A program made the position numbers and the translations under genes. Shown here piece by piece: positions 45,931-53,887 of a stretch of 64,000 nucleotides of DNA. The notes beneath the pieces are model-generated. The model was not told where the DNA came from. It saw only the letters and a program-made list of their open reading frames with translations, and searched no databases. The DNA is from Pseudomonas sp. Gutcm_11s (lineage in GTDB: Bacteria; Pseudomonadota; Gammaproteobacteria; Pseudomonadales; Pseudomonadaceae): positions 604,315 to 668,314 of the forward strand of contig NZ_JAQSUW010000014.1 of NCBI RefSeq assembly GCF_028649395.1. Direction: 5' to 3'. Numbering within the stretch: position 1 is the stretch's first letter; every line of letters begins with the position of its first letter.

Positions 45931-47517
45931 TTATTGCAGCAGGCTGAGTACAGCCTGCGGCAGTTGGTTGGCCTGGGCCAGGATTGCGGTACCGGCTTGC
46001 TGCAGGATCTGATTCTTGGTCAGTTCCGAAGTTTCGGCAGCAAAGTCGGTGTCACGAATCCGGCTACGAGCAGCGGAGGCGTTCTCGGAGATGTTCTGCA
46101 GGTTCGCGATGGTATTGTCAAAGCGGTTCTGCACGGCACCGAGTTGAGCGCGCTGGCTGTCGATGTTAGAGATCGCGGAGCTGATGATACCCAGAGCATT
46201 CTGCGCACCGATGGAGGTGCTGATGTCGACGCTATCGACGGCCTCCAGGTTGCTGAACACGCTGTCCGCTTGAACGCCACCATCGATGGTGTCGAAGTTC
46301 TCGACCTGGAAGGCATCAGCGGACTCGAAGCGCACCTGACCAACCGATACAGCACCGGCACCAGCGGCCAGAGTAGCTACCGCGCCAACCAGATCACTAG
46401 CGTCCTCGGCATCATCGACACCGTTGTCGCCATTGAAGGCCAGGCTCTGCAGGTCAGCACCGACTGCAGTACCGTCTTCCAGCTCAGCAGCCCAGTTAGT
46501 GATGACGATGTCGTCACCGCGCTCGCTGGTCATTTCCAGGGTGCCATCGGTATTGATCTTGGCAGAGATGCCAGTACGACCAGTTTCCTTGTTGATTTCA
46601 TCAGCCACCGAAGACAGATCGCTCCAATCGGAGATGCTGGCAGAAATCGACACGCCGTCGGACTCCTGGGCATTGTTCGAGCCGTACAGAGTGAAGCTGA
46701 CAGTGCCTGGATCGGTAGTGGTACCGGTGAAGTTCTCCAGACGAGCCCCAGTACGGGCAGTAGCAGTAACGCCAGTGGAACCCGAAGCGCCGTTTACGGC
46801 CGCAGCCAGTTCACGAGCGGAGGCACCACTGCTAAGAGCAACCGAGGCCTCACCCAGCTTGCCGGAGATGGTCAGACCAGCACTGGTAGCCGGCGAGGAA
46901 GCGTAGCCGTATGCGGTGGTGTAGGCAGCAAAGTTGGCCACGGTGGAAGCGGCGATACCATCCTGCGAGTTGGTGGAGTCAGCCAGGCTGCTGTTGAAGC
47001 GACTGGCACCAATGCGCGAAGCACCAGCGGCACCGATGGAAACGCTGATGGTTTCGAAGGCGTTAGCACCGACCTGGAAGCTCTGCGAGCCAAAGGTGCC
47101 ATCGAGGATCTTGCGACCACCGAAGCTGGTGGTATCGGCGATACGGTTCAGCTCTTGTTGCAGCTGGGACACTTCGGACTGCAGAGCAGCACGTTCGCTA
47201 GCGCCGTTGGAGCCGTTGGCCGATTGCAGGGCCAGGTCACGCATACGCTGCAGGATGCCGGTGGACTGCTGCAGCGCGCCTTCAGCGGTCTGCGCCAGGG
47301 AGATACCGTCGTTGGCGTTGCGGGTAGCGACGTTCAGACCGTTGATCTGGCTGGTCAGACGGTTGGAAATCTGCAGACCAGCGGCATCGTCCTTGGCGCT
47401 GTTGATGCGATAGCCGGTCGACAGGCGCTGCAGCGAGGTATTCAGGCTGGACGACGAGGTGTTGAGGTTACGCTGAGTGTTCAGCGAGGCTACGTTTGTG
47501 TTGACTGTCAGGGCCAT
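45931..47517 (-). CDS. fliC: Flagellin FliC
   Basis: A 528-residue flagellin. The conserved D0/D1 N-terminal part starts [18 protein letters not shown] and has '[24 protein letters not shown]' (in part); the C-terminal part ends '[17 protein letters not shown]'. The central D2/D3 region (about 180-430) is Ser/Thr/Gly/Asp-rich, which suits O-glycosylation by the island next to it. ATG 47517 with GGAGG upstream is chosen over an in-frame start five codons earlier. It has the clear FliA promoter at 47618-47644. Confidence 0.98.
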   Translation of the reverse strand: MALTVNTNVASLNTQRNLNTSSSSLNTSLQRLSTGYRINSAKDDAAGLQISNRLTSQINGLNVATRNANDGISLAQTAEGALQQSTGILQRMRDLALQSANGSNGASERAALQSEVSQLQQELNRIADTTSFGGRKILDGTFGSQSFQVGANAFETISVSIGAAGASRIGASRFNSSLADSTNSQDGIAASTVANFAAYTTAYGYASSPATSAGLTISGKLGEASVALSSGASARELAAAVNGASGSTGVTATARTGARLENFTGTTTDPGTVSFTLYGSNNAQESDGVSISASISDWSDLSSVADEINKETGRTGISAKINTDGTLEMTSERGDDIVITNWAAELEDGTAVGADLQSLAFNGDNGVDDAEDASDLVGAVATLAAGAGAVSVGQVRFESADAFQVENFDTIDGGVQADSVFSNLEAVDSVDISTSIGAQNALGIISSAISNIDSQRAQLGAVQNRFDNTIANLQNISENASAARSRIRDTDFAAETSELTKNQILQQAGTAILAQANQLPQAVLSLLQ

Positions 47518-47552
47518 GGTGATTGCCTCCAAAGGACCGTGCTACTGAGTTT

Positions 47553-47590
47553 GTCTGAGCTTGCGAGCTTCGGGCCTGCATTGCTCAGAC
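47553..47590. other. Inverted repeat in the fliC 5' UTR
   Basis: Eight-base arms GTCTGAGC (47553-47560) and GCTCAGAC (47583-47590) with a 22-base loop, within the transcribed leader between the FliA promoter and the ribosome binding site. It could fold as a stem that affects fliC mRNA translation or stability. Confidence 0.45.
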
Positions 47591-47617
47591 GCCCCATAAA
47601 GTTCGCATTCGGTAATT

Positions 47618-47644
47618 TTATCGGCGCTAGTGGCGGCAACTTTA
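47618..47644 (-). promoter_or_regulatory. FliA (sigma-28) promoter of fliC
   Basis: Minus strand TAAAG and a perfect GCCGATAA, with exactly 15 bases between TAAA and the -10. It lies about 100 bases before the fliC ATG. Confidence 0.95.
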
Positions 47645-47735
47645 GGCGGCTTTAGCAAGGAATTTCGATTTTTTTTATCCCTTTACAAACAGTAACTTAC
47701 AAAAACAAAGCTGCCAACATGGGCAGGAAACAGAG

Positions 47736-47772
47736 GAAATTGACGCGCCAACGAGCTGTACGCGTCAATTTC
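47736..47772 (-). terminator. Terminator of the glycosylation island
   Basis: Twelve-base perfect arms GAAATTGACGCG (47736-47747) and CGCGTCAATTTC (47761-47772), 13-base loop. It starts 11 bases past the last island gene. A weak CTCTGTTT follows on the minus strand. The rest of 47645-47735 is AT-rich leader without other signals. Confidence 0.8.
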
Positions 47773-47782
47773 ACAGGCCACA

Positions 47783-48547
47783 TCAGACCTTCTTCAACCA
47801 GGCATCAGGCCAATGGGTGATGTTCTTGCTCAAGCCACTCTCGTTGAAAGGCCAGGTCGGCTGCTCGATCACGAACTGGGAGTTACCCGCCGCAAAGTCG
47901 ATCGCAGCCTTGGAGGGGTTATCGACGCCCCAATCCTTGCCAGCTCGCGGTACATCCTTCACATCTTTCATTACACCGTCAGTGGAAACGATGTAGGAGC
48001 CCTTGGTTACCAGCGGCGAGTACAGACGCAGCTCTTCGGCGACGTGGGCATAGGTGTGGTTGGAGTCGAGGATCACCAGTACGGTCTCGCCCGGTTTGAT
48101 CAGCGACTTGACCTGCTCTACGACATCATCGGCAACCGAACTGCCTTCGATCAAGGTCAGGTAGCTGGACAGCTCGTGCTCTTCGATGGCTTTGCGGTTG
48201 TGCGGGCGGATCTCGATGTCCACACCGATCACCCGACCCTTGCCCATGGCCTTGAACAGGCTGGCGTAATAGATGAGTGAGCCACCGTGAGCGACGCCGG
48301 TTTCTACGATCACATCCGGCTTGACGCTGTAGATCACTTCCTGGATGCGGATCATGTCTTCCGGCAGCTGGATCACCGGGCGGCCCATCCAGGAGAAGGT
48401 ATAGGGATACTTCTGGTTCCAGCCGAGGTTGACCCACTGCTGGGACAGAATCTCGAAGGACTCGTCGGTATAGAGATCCAGCTCGCGGACGGCACCGCCC
48501 TCTTCCAGGATCAGCTTCTTGTTATCGGTATCGACTGTCAGTTTCAC
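47783..48547 (-). CDS. CmcI/cephalosporin hydroxylase-family protein (SAM-dependent methyltransferase-like)
   Basis: A 254-residue protein with a Rossmann-type core: 'PDVIVETGVAHGGSLIYYASL' in part (SAM-binding loop), 'GRVIGVDIEIRPHN', 'TLIEGSSV' and 'VLVILDSNHTYAHV', the pattern of the CmcI family. Some members are sugar O-methyltransferases. I chose GTG 48547 (MKLTVDTDNKKL), which has AAGGAG at the right distance, over a TTG upstream. It is the last gene of the island. Role in sugar methylation is inference. Confidence 0.8.
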   Translation of the reverse strand: MKLTVDTDNKKLILEEGGAVRELDLYTDESFEILSQQWVNLGWNQKYPYTFSWMGRPVIQLPEDMIRIQEVIYSVKPDVIVETGVAHGGSLIYYASLFKAMGKGRVIGVDIEIRPHNRKAIEEHELSSYLTLIEGSSVADDVVEQVKSLIKPGETVLVILDSNHTYAHVAEELRLYSPLVTKGSYIVSTDGVMKDVKDVPRAGKDWGVDNPSKAAIDFAAGNSQFVIEQPTWPFNESGLSKNITHWPDAWLKKV

Positions 48548-48567
48548 GCCCTGCTCCTTTCCGAGTA

Positions 48568-49488
48568 TCAAATTGTCCCGCGCCACCAAGCGAGGGCATC
48601 ATCCAAACCACTGTGTAGATCGAACCGTGGCTGCCAGCCCGTCGCCAGCAGGCGCTGGTTGTCGGCAACCAGCAACGGGGGGTCGTTAGCCGCAACCGGG
48701 ATGACCCCGAATTGCACCAAATGCTCTGCGTTCAGCTGCCTGGCCAGATACTCGATGACCTCGCGCAGGCGTATCGGCTGGCCACCGCCAATATTGAATG
48801 CTCCATCGGCCTTCACATTAATCAACTGCACCAGCGCGGCAGCGACATCCGCCACATGCAGCAGGTCACGCAATTGCTCGCCATGGGAACAGCGTGCCGG
48901 CTCGCCCTTGAGCAATGCTCCCAACACCGCCGGGACCAGTCGCCCGGGAGCCTCGAAGGGGCCATAGGCATGGAAAATACGCGCCCAGGCCACTGGCAGG
49001 CCATGCAGCTGAGCGAATAGCTCGGCCAACTCGCGAGTCGCATTCTTGCAGCGACCATAAGGAGTCGCCGGATTAAGCGGCGTTGCATACTCCTGGCAGA
49101 TGCCCTCACCGCTCCAGTCATATTCGGCACAGCTACCGACCAGCACAGCCTGCTCGCCGCCATGAAGCTGGAAAGACTCGAGCAACTCCAGAGTGGCCCG
49201 CACCCAGCCAAGGTTTTCTGGCGAGGTCCAGTACCCGCCGGGCTTGGCACACCACGCCAAGTGCAATAAGCATTGCGGTTTTACAGCCCTGCACAACGCT
49301 CCAGCGGCCCCGGGCACCAGCAAGTCCGCCGAATGAATGCGAGTGTTCTCACATCCCTCCGCCGGTAGACTTCCTGGACGATAAACGGCATGTACATCCC
49401 AGCCAGCATCAAGCAGCTGACCCAGCACCTGGCGGCCGACGAAGCCCCCCGCCCCTGTAACCAGAACACGTCCGCGAGCACTTGGCAT
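48568..49488 (-). CDS. NAD-dependent sugar epimerase/4-ketoreductase (SDR family)
   Basis: A 306-residue extended-SDR enzyme. GxxGxxG is seen in VTGAGGFVGRQ (about 11-21), the catalytic Tyr and Lys in PYGRCKNATREL (YxxxK), and the serine region in VGSCAEYDWSG. It would reduce or epimerise a nucleotide keto-sugar, here probably the 4-keto group after C-methylation. Start ATG 49488 fits the fold; it lies two bases after the previous gene. Confidence 0.85.
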   Translation of the reverse strand: MPSARGRVLVTGAGGFVGRQVLGQLLDAGWDVHAVYRPGSLPAEGCENTRIHSADLLVPGAAGALCRAVKPQCLLHLAWCAKPGGYWTSPENLGWVRATLELLESFQLHGGEQAVLVGSCAEYDWSGEGICQEYATPLNPATPYGRCKNATRELAELFAQLHGLPVAWARIFHAYGPFEAPGRLVPAVLGALLKGEPARCSHGEQLRDLLHVADVAAALVQLINVKADGAFNIGGGQPIRLREVIEYLARQLNAEHLVQFGVIPVAANDPPLLVADNQRLLATGWQPRFDLHSGLDDALAWWRGTI

Positions 49489-49490
49489 AT

Positions 49491-50237
49491 TCAGAGTTTG
49501 ACCAGCAGGCCTTGCCCGGTTGGCAACTCCAGGATGCGCTCCCCCTGGTGCCGATTGAGCCACGCATCCTCGGCATGCTGCTGGGCCTGATACCACAGCC
49601 AGCCATAATCATCGAAAACTATCATTCCACCGGGTACCAGGCGCTCATAGAACCGCTCCAGAACCGCAACTTCTGCATCTGCGTTATTCATATCGATATG
49701 CATGAAGGCGATCTTCTCGGGAACTCCCTTGGCAAAAGACTCAGGCACCAATCCCTGCACAACCTTCACCCTCGGATAATCCTTGAATCGCTCGCAAACC
49801 TGCGCGTACAGATGATCCCCATGCGCGCTCAAGGCATGATGTTTCATCTCCGGGGAGTGGCAAAATACGTCGTATAAATAGTAATCCCGCTCCAAAGAGT
49901 TGAAGCCCAAGTAATCGCAGATGACTTTAACCGTGAAACCCTTGTAAACCCCGGCCTCGACAAAATCCCCATCCAGCCGACTGCACTGCCGGGCCGCCCA
50001 GCACAACGTGTGCAAACGCCATATCAGCGACTGCTCCTGAATATCCGGGGAGTTGTCATTGACTGCAGAGACGAACTTTTCATCCTGCAGGAACCCCATA
50101 TTCCGGTTCCAGGTAATCAAATTGTCGGCAACGAAAATCCCATCTGGCTGCAAGGTGTTGAGCGCGCGAGCAATACCGTCGACAAATTGCTCCTGATCTC
50201 GTACGCCGTAGAACGCTTCCGTAATGTAGTTAGCCAT
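49491..50237 (-). CDS. TylF/MycF-type methyltransferase
   Basis: A 248-residue SAM-dependent methyltransferase. 'DGDFVEAGVYKGFTVKVICDYLGF' (in part) holds the SAM-binding acid, and 'KIAFMHIDMNNADAEVAVLERFYERLVPGGMIVFDDY' (in part) has the metal-binding HID and FDDY motifs seen in macrocin O-methyltransferases. It would O-methylate a sugar. ATG 50237 has GGGGGGA upstream. Confidence 0.85.
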   Translation of the reverse strand: MANYITEAFYGVRDQEQFVDGIARALNTLQPDGIFVADNLITWNRNMGFLQDEKFVSAVNDNSPDIQEQSLIWRLHTLCWAARQCSRLDGDFVEAGVYKGFTVKVICDYLGFNSLERDYYLYDVFCHSPEMKHHALSAHGDHLYAQVCERFKDYPRVKVVQGLVPESFAKGVPEKIAFMHIDMNNADAEVAVLERFYERLVPGGMIVFDDYGWLWYQAQQHAEDAWLNRHQGERILELPTGQGLLVKL

Positions 50238-50263
50238 GGTCCCCCCTGGAGGCACTCAATACC

Positions 50264-51496
50264 TTAACAAGCAGCAAACTCTTGTAGCCCCGGCACAGCA
50301 ACCAGGAAGCGCCCGCCCCATGTCTGGACCACCGCCTGCTGTTCCATCACCTCGGCCAACAGATTCCACGGCAGCACCAGCACATAGTCAGGCTTCTCTT
50401 CGGCAATACGCGCCGGCGGGACGATGGGAATGCGACTACCCGGCAGGAACTTGCCTTGCTTGTGCGGGTTGGCGTCGGCCACCCAGGCCAAAAGATCAGC
50501 ACGCACGCCGGCGTAGTTGAGCAGCGTGTTGCCCTTGGCCGCCGCGCCGTAACCCACTACTTTCTTGCCTTCGGCCTTGGCCTTGAGCAGGAAGCGCAGC
50601 AGCTCGTGCTTGATGCGCTCGGCGGCCGGCGCCAGGCTGGCGTAGTAGGCAGCGGTCTTCACGCCGCTCTCCTCCTCGCGCGTCAGCATCGCAGCGACTG
50701 CCGCCGATACCGGACGCTCGCCAGCAGTGCGCTGAGCAAACACCCGCAGCGAGCCGCCGTGAGTCGGCAACTCCTCGACATCGAACACCGCCAGGCCATT
50801 GCGTATGCAGAGCGCCTGCACGGCGGTCAGCGACAGATAGGAATAGTGTTCGTGGTAAAGGGTGTCGAACTGGTGCTCGGCCATCAGCCGCAGCAGATGG
50901 GGAAACTCGAAGGTCACCACACCGCTCGGCTTGAGTAGCGCGGCGAAGCCCTTGAGGAAGTCGTTGACGTCCGGCACGTGGGCCAGCACGTTATTGGCCG
51001 CCATCAGGTCGGCGCCCCAGCCCTCTTCCGCCAGCTGGCGCCCAACCGCCTCGCCGAAGAACAGCTCGCGGATCTCCAGGCCCTTGTCCCGCGCCGCCCG
51101 CGCGGTACTGGCAGTCGGTTCGATACCCAGGCAGGGAATGCCACGCTTGGCCACGTACTGCAGCAGGTAGCCGTCGTTGGCAGCGATTTCCACCACCTGG
51201 CTCTGCGCGTTCAGGCCGAAACGCTCGGTCATGCTCGACACATACCGGTCGGCATGCGCCAGCCAGCTGCTGGAGAAGGAGCTGAAGTAGGCATAGTCGG
51301 CATCGAACAGACTGTCGGCGGCGCGATAGTCCTCGGTCTGTACCAACCAGCAGGCGTCACACACCTGTACCCGCAGCGGCACCCACTGCTCCGCCTGGTC
51401 GAGCTGATCGACACTGACATAGGCATTGGACGGCGGCGCCGTGCCCAGGTCGATCAACGGCAGGTGCAGGTGCGCACCACAGCCACGGCAATTCAT
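50264..51496 (-). CDS. Sugar C-methyltransferase (TylC3-type)
   Basis: A 410-residue enzyme with three parts: an N-terminal zinc-binding domain (C3, C6 in CRGCG and the CDAC pair at about 46-49), a SAM-binding methyltransferase domain (about 85-220, 'QVVEIAANDGYLLQYV') with 'LYHEHYSYLS', and a C-terminal domain with 'VVGYGAAAKGNTLLNYAG'. This is the architecture of NDP-4-keto-6-deoxyhexose 3-C-methyltransferases. It suggests a branched deoxyhexose. It overlaps the 3,5-epimerase gene by ATGA. Confidence 0.88.
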   Translation of the reverse strand: MNCRGCGAHLHLPLIDLGTAPPSNAYVSVDQLDQAEQWVPLRVQVCDACWLVQTEDYRAADSLFDADYAYFSSFSSSWLAHADRYVSSMTERFGLNAQSQVVEIAANDGYLLQYVAKRGIPCLGIEPTASTARAARDKGLEIRELFFGEAVGRQLAEEGWGADLMAANNVLAHVPDVNDFLKGFAALLKPSGVVTFEFPHLLRLMAEHQFDTLYHEHYSYLSLTAVQALCIRNGLAVFDVEELPTHGGSLRVFAQRTAGERPVSAAVAAMLTREEESGVKTAAYYASLAPAAERIKHELLRFLLKAKAEGKKVVGYGAAAKGNTLLNYAGVRADLLAWVADANPHKQGKFLPGSRIPIVPPARIAEEKPDYVLVLPWNLLAEVMEQQAVVQTWGGRFLVAVPGLQEFAAC

Positions 51497-52053
51497 AGAC
51501 GAACTCCTTGGAAACTCTCATCCAGCAGCGGATGGCCGGCATCGCGGGCCGACAGGTTCTTGAATGGCAGCGGCCAGTCGATGGCCAGACGCGGGTCACT
51601 GACGGACAAGCCGCCCTCATGGCCCGGGGTGTAATCGGCGCTGTGCAGGTAGAGCAACTCGGCATCGTCGCTGATTGCCTGGAAGCCGTGGGCGAAACCC
51701 GGTGGCAACAGCAGACTGCGGCCGTCACCCTCTTCCAGCCGCTCGGCATGCCAGTGCAGGAAGGTCGGCGAGCCCTGTCGCACATCCACTGCTACATCCC
51801 ATACCACGCCGCGCAGACAGCTGATCAGTTTGCTCTCGGCGTGCGGTGGATACTGGTAGTGCAGGCCGCGCACGGTGCCGCGTTCGCGGGTCAGCGACTG
51901 ATTGATCTGGCGTACATGAAACGGCTGGCCGAACAGCTGCAGGCTGCCTTCGCAGTACAGACGGGCGAAACGCCCACGCTCGTCCCGGTGCACGCGGTGC
52001 TGCAGGGCGAACAGGCCGGGCAGCGGCAGCTCGATCAATTGCAGATCGCTCAT
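51493..52053 (-). CDS. rfbC: RmlC/RfbC-type 3,5-epimerase
   Basis: A 186-residue cupin epimerase. 'RGLHYQYPPHAESKLI' carries the catalytic His, 'GVVWDVAVDVRQGSPTFLHWH' (in part) and 'LLPPGFAHGFQAISD' are family strands, and 'RLAIDWPLP' ends the core. RmlC acts on dTDP-4-keto-6-deoxyglucose; in this CDP-sugar context it may act on C5 and/or C3 of the CDP analogue. ATGA overlaps join it to both neighbours. Confidence 0.88.
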   Translation of the reverse strand: MSDLQLIELPLPGLFALQHRVHRDERGRFARLYCEGSLQLFGQPFHVRQINQSLTRERGTVRGLHYQYPPHAESKLISCLRGVVWDVAVDVRQGSPTFLHWHAERLEEGDGRSLLLPPGFAHGFQAISDDAELLYLHSADYTPGHEGGLSVSDPRLAIDWPLPFKNLSARDAGHPLLDESFQGVRL

Positions 52054-53123
52054 GCCTGCCCCCAGTAGCCAGCCAGCTGAGCCAGGGTGACGGCGCGCAT
52101 GTCTTCGCCACGCTGCCAGGCCAGGTGCCAGTCGAGGGTCTGTTGCAGGCAGTCATCCAGCGCCCAGCGCGGCTGCCAGCCAAGCAATTGGCGCGCGCGA
52201 CTGCTGTCCAGGCGCAGCAGGCCAGCCTCATGCAGCTCGCTCGGTTCGATCTTGAGACCCGGCGCCTGCGGCCAGCGCGCAGCCAGGCGTGCCACCACTT
52301 CACCGACATTGCAGGTATCGCTATCGGCCGGACCGAAGTTCCAGGGCCCGGCCACGGCAGTGCCCTGCTCATACAGGCCCTGGGCCAGTTGCAGGTAGCC
52401 GGCCAGCGGCTCCAGGGCATGCTGCCAGGGGCGTACGGCCTGCGGGTAACGCAGGGTCACCCGCTCGCCACGGGTCCAGGCGGCAAGGACGTCCGGCACC
52501 AGGCGGTCGGCGGAGAAATCGCCACCACCCAGCACGTTGCCAGCCCGCGCCGTGGCCAGGGCCAGGCCGTGCTCGGCGTAACGGGTCACGGGGAAATAGG
52601 AGGCGGCGAAGGATTGCGCCACCAGTTCACAGCAAGCCTTGCTGCTGCTGTAGGGGTCATGTCCGCCGAGCGGCTCATTCTCCCGATAAGGCCAGGCCCA
52701 CTCGTTGTTGGCGTAAACCTTGTCGGTGGTCACCACCACGCAGGCACGCACACCGCCGACCTGGCGCACCGCTTCGAGCAGGTGCAGGGTACCCATGACG
52801 TTGCTGGCGTAGGTGCCCAGCGGGTCTCGGTAGCCCTCGCGCACCAGCGGCTGAGCCGCCAGATGCAGGACGATCTCCGGCTTCACTTCGGCCACAAGGG
52901 CCAACAGAGTCGGCAGATCGCGCAGATCGCCGATACGGCTATCGATGCCCTCACCCACCCGCGCCAGCTCGAACAGACTTGGCTCGGTAGAAGGCTCGAG
53001 GGCAAAGCCGGTGACCTGGGCACCCCAACTCTGCAGCCACAGTGCCAGCCAGCCGCCCTTGAAGCCGGTGTGACCGGTCAGCAGGACGCGCTTGCCACGC
53101 CAGAATTCGCGGCTCAGCTCCAC
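52050..53123 (-). CDS. rfbG: CDP-glucose 4,6-dehydratase
   Basis: A 357-residue SDR enzyme that makes CDP-4-keto-6-deoxyglucose. Motifs: [18 protein letters not shown] (NAD binding), '[12 protein letters not shown]', '[19 protein letters not shown]' and YSSSK. I chose GTG 53123 (protein [13 protein letters not shown]) because family members have only about five residues before FW-x-GKRV; a GTG at 53153 would add ten residues and overlap rfbF more. It converts the product of rfbF. Confidence 0.92.
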   Translation of the reverse strand: MELSREFWRGKRVLLTGHTGFKGGWLALWLQSWGAQVTGFALEPSTEPSLFELARVGEGIDSRIGDLRDLPTLLALVAEVKPEIVLHLAAQPLVREGYRDPLGTYASNVMGTLHLLEAVRQVGGVRACVVVTTDKVYANNEWAWPYRENEPLGGHDPYSSSKACCELVAQSFAASYFPVTRYAEHGLALATARAGNVLGGGDFSADRLVPDVLAAWTRGERVTLRYPQAVRPWQHALEPLAGYLQLAQGLYEQGTAVAGPWNFGPADSDTCNVGEVVARLAARWPQAPGLKIEPSELHEAGLLRLDSSRARQLLGWQPRWALDDCLQQTLDWHLAWQRGEDMRAVTLAQLAGYWGQA

Positions 53124-53887
53124 TGTTTCCAAGGTGCCTCTCCGCTCTGCCACAGTTGTTCCAGGTAGTTCTTGTCGCGCAGGGTATCCATCGGGTGCCA
53201 GAAGCCTTCGTGCTGGAAGGCCATCAACTGACCGTCTTCGGCCAGCTTGTCGAGGGGTTCAGCCTCCCAGGTGGTGGCGTCATCGGCGATGTAAGGCAGG
53301 ACCTTGGGCGACAGAACGAAGAAACCGCCATTGATCCAGCCACCATCGCCACGCGGCTTCTCGACGAAACCGGTCACCTGGTCGCCCTCGCGAGCCAGCG
53401 CACCATAGCGGCCGGGCGGCTGCACGGCTGTCACCGTGGCGTGCTTGCCATGCTGCTTGTGGAAGGCCACCAGCCCAGCGATGTCCAGATCGGACACGCC
53501 GTCGCCGTAGGTGAAGCAGAAGGCCTCGTCCTGCTCCAGGAAGCGCCCGACCCGGCGCAGACGCCCGCCGGTCATGGTCTCTTCGCCGGTGTCGACCAGC
53601 GTCACGCGCCATGGCTCGCTGTAGTTCTGGTGCACTTCCATCTGGTTGTTGCGCATGTCGAAGGTGACATCAGAGGTGTGCAGGAAGTAGTTGGCGAAGA
53701 AGTCCTTGATCGCATAGCCCTTGTAGCCCAGGCAGATGACGAAGTCCTGGATACCGTGGGCCGAGTACTGCTTCATGATGTGCCAGAGGATCGGCTTGCC
53801 GCCGATCTCGATCATCGGTTTGGGCTTGAGGTGCGATTCCTCGCTGATGCGGGTCCCCAGGCCACCGGCCAGGATCACTGCCTTCAT
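53114..53887 (-). CDS. rfbF: Glucose-1-phosphate cytidylyltransferase
   Basis: A 257-residue nucleotidyltransferase that forms CDP-glucose from CTP and glucose-1-phosphate. The signature [18 protein letters not shown] is at the N-terminus, then '[19 protein letters not shown]', '[11 protein letters not shown]' and '[11 protein letters not shown]'. ATG 53887 is fixed by an ATGA overlap with the glycosyltransferase stop. It commits the island to a CDP-linked sugar. Confidence 0.95.
   Translation of the reverse strand: MKAVILAGGLGTRISEESHLKPKPMIEIGGKPILWHIMKQYSAHGIQDFVICLGYKGYAIKDFFANYFLHTSDVTFDMRNNQMEVHQNYSEPWRVTLVDTGEETMTGGRLRRVGRFLEQDEAFCFTYGDGVSDLDIAGLVAFHKQHGKHATVTAVQPPGRYGALAREGDQVTGFVEKPRGDGGWINGGFFVLSPKVLPYIADDATTWEAEPLDKLAEDGQLMAFQHEGFWHPMDTLRDKNYLEQLWQSGEAPWKQWS

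Noticed and set aside
50238..50263. A promoter inside the glycosylation island
   Set aside because: The 26-base gap holds only a G-rich ribosome binding site; no promoter elements were seen.
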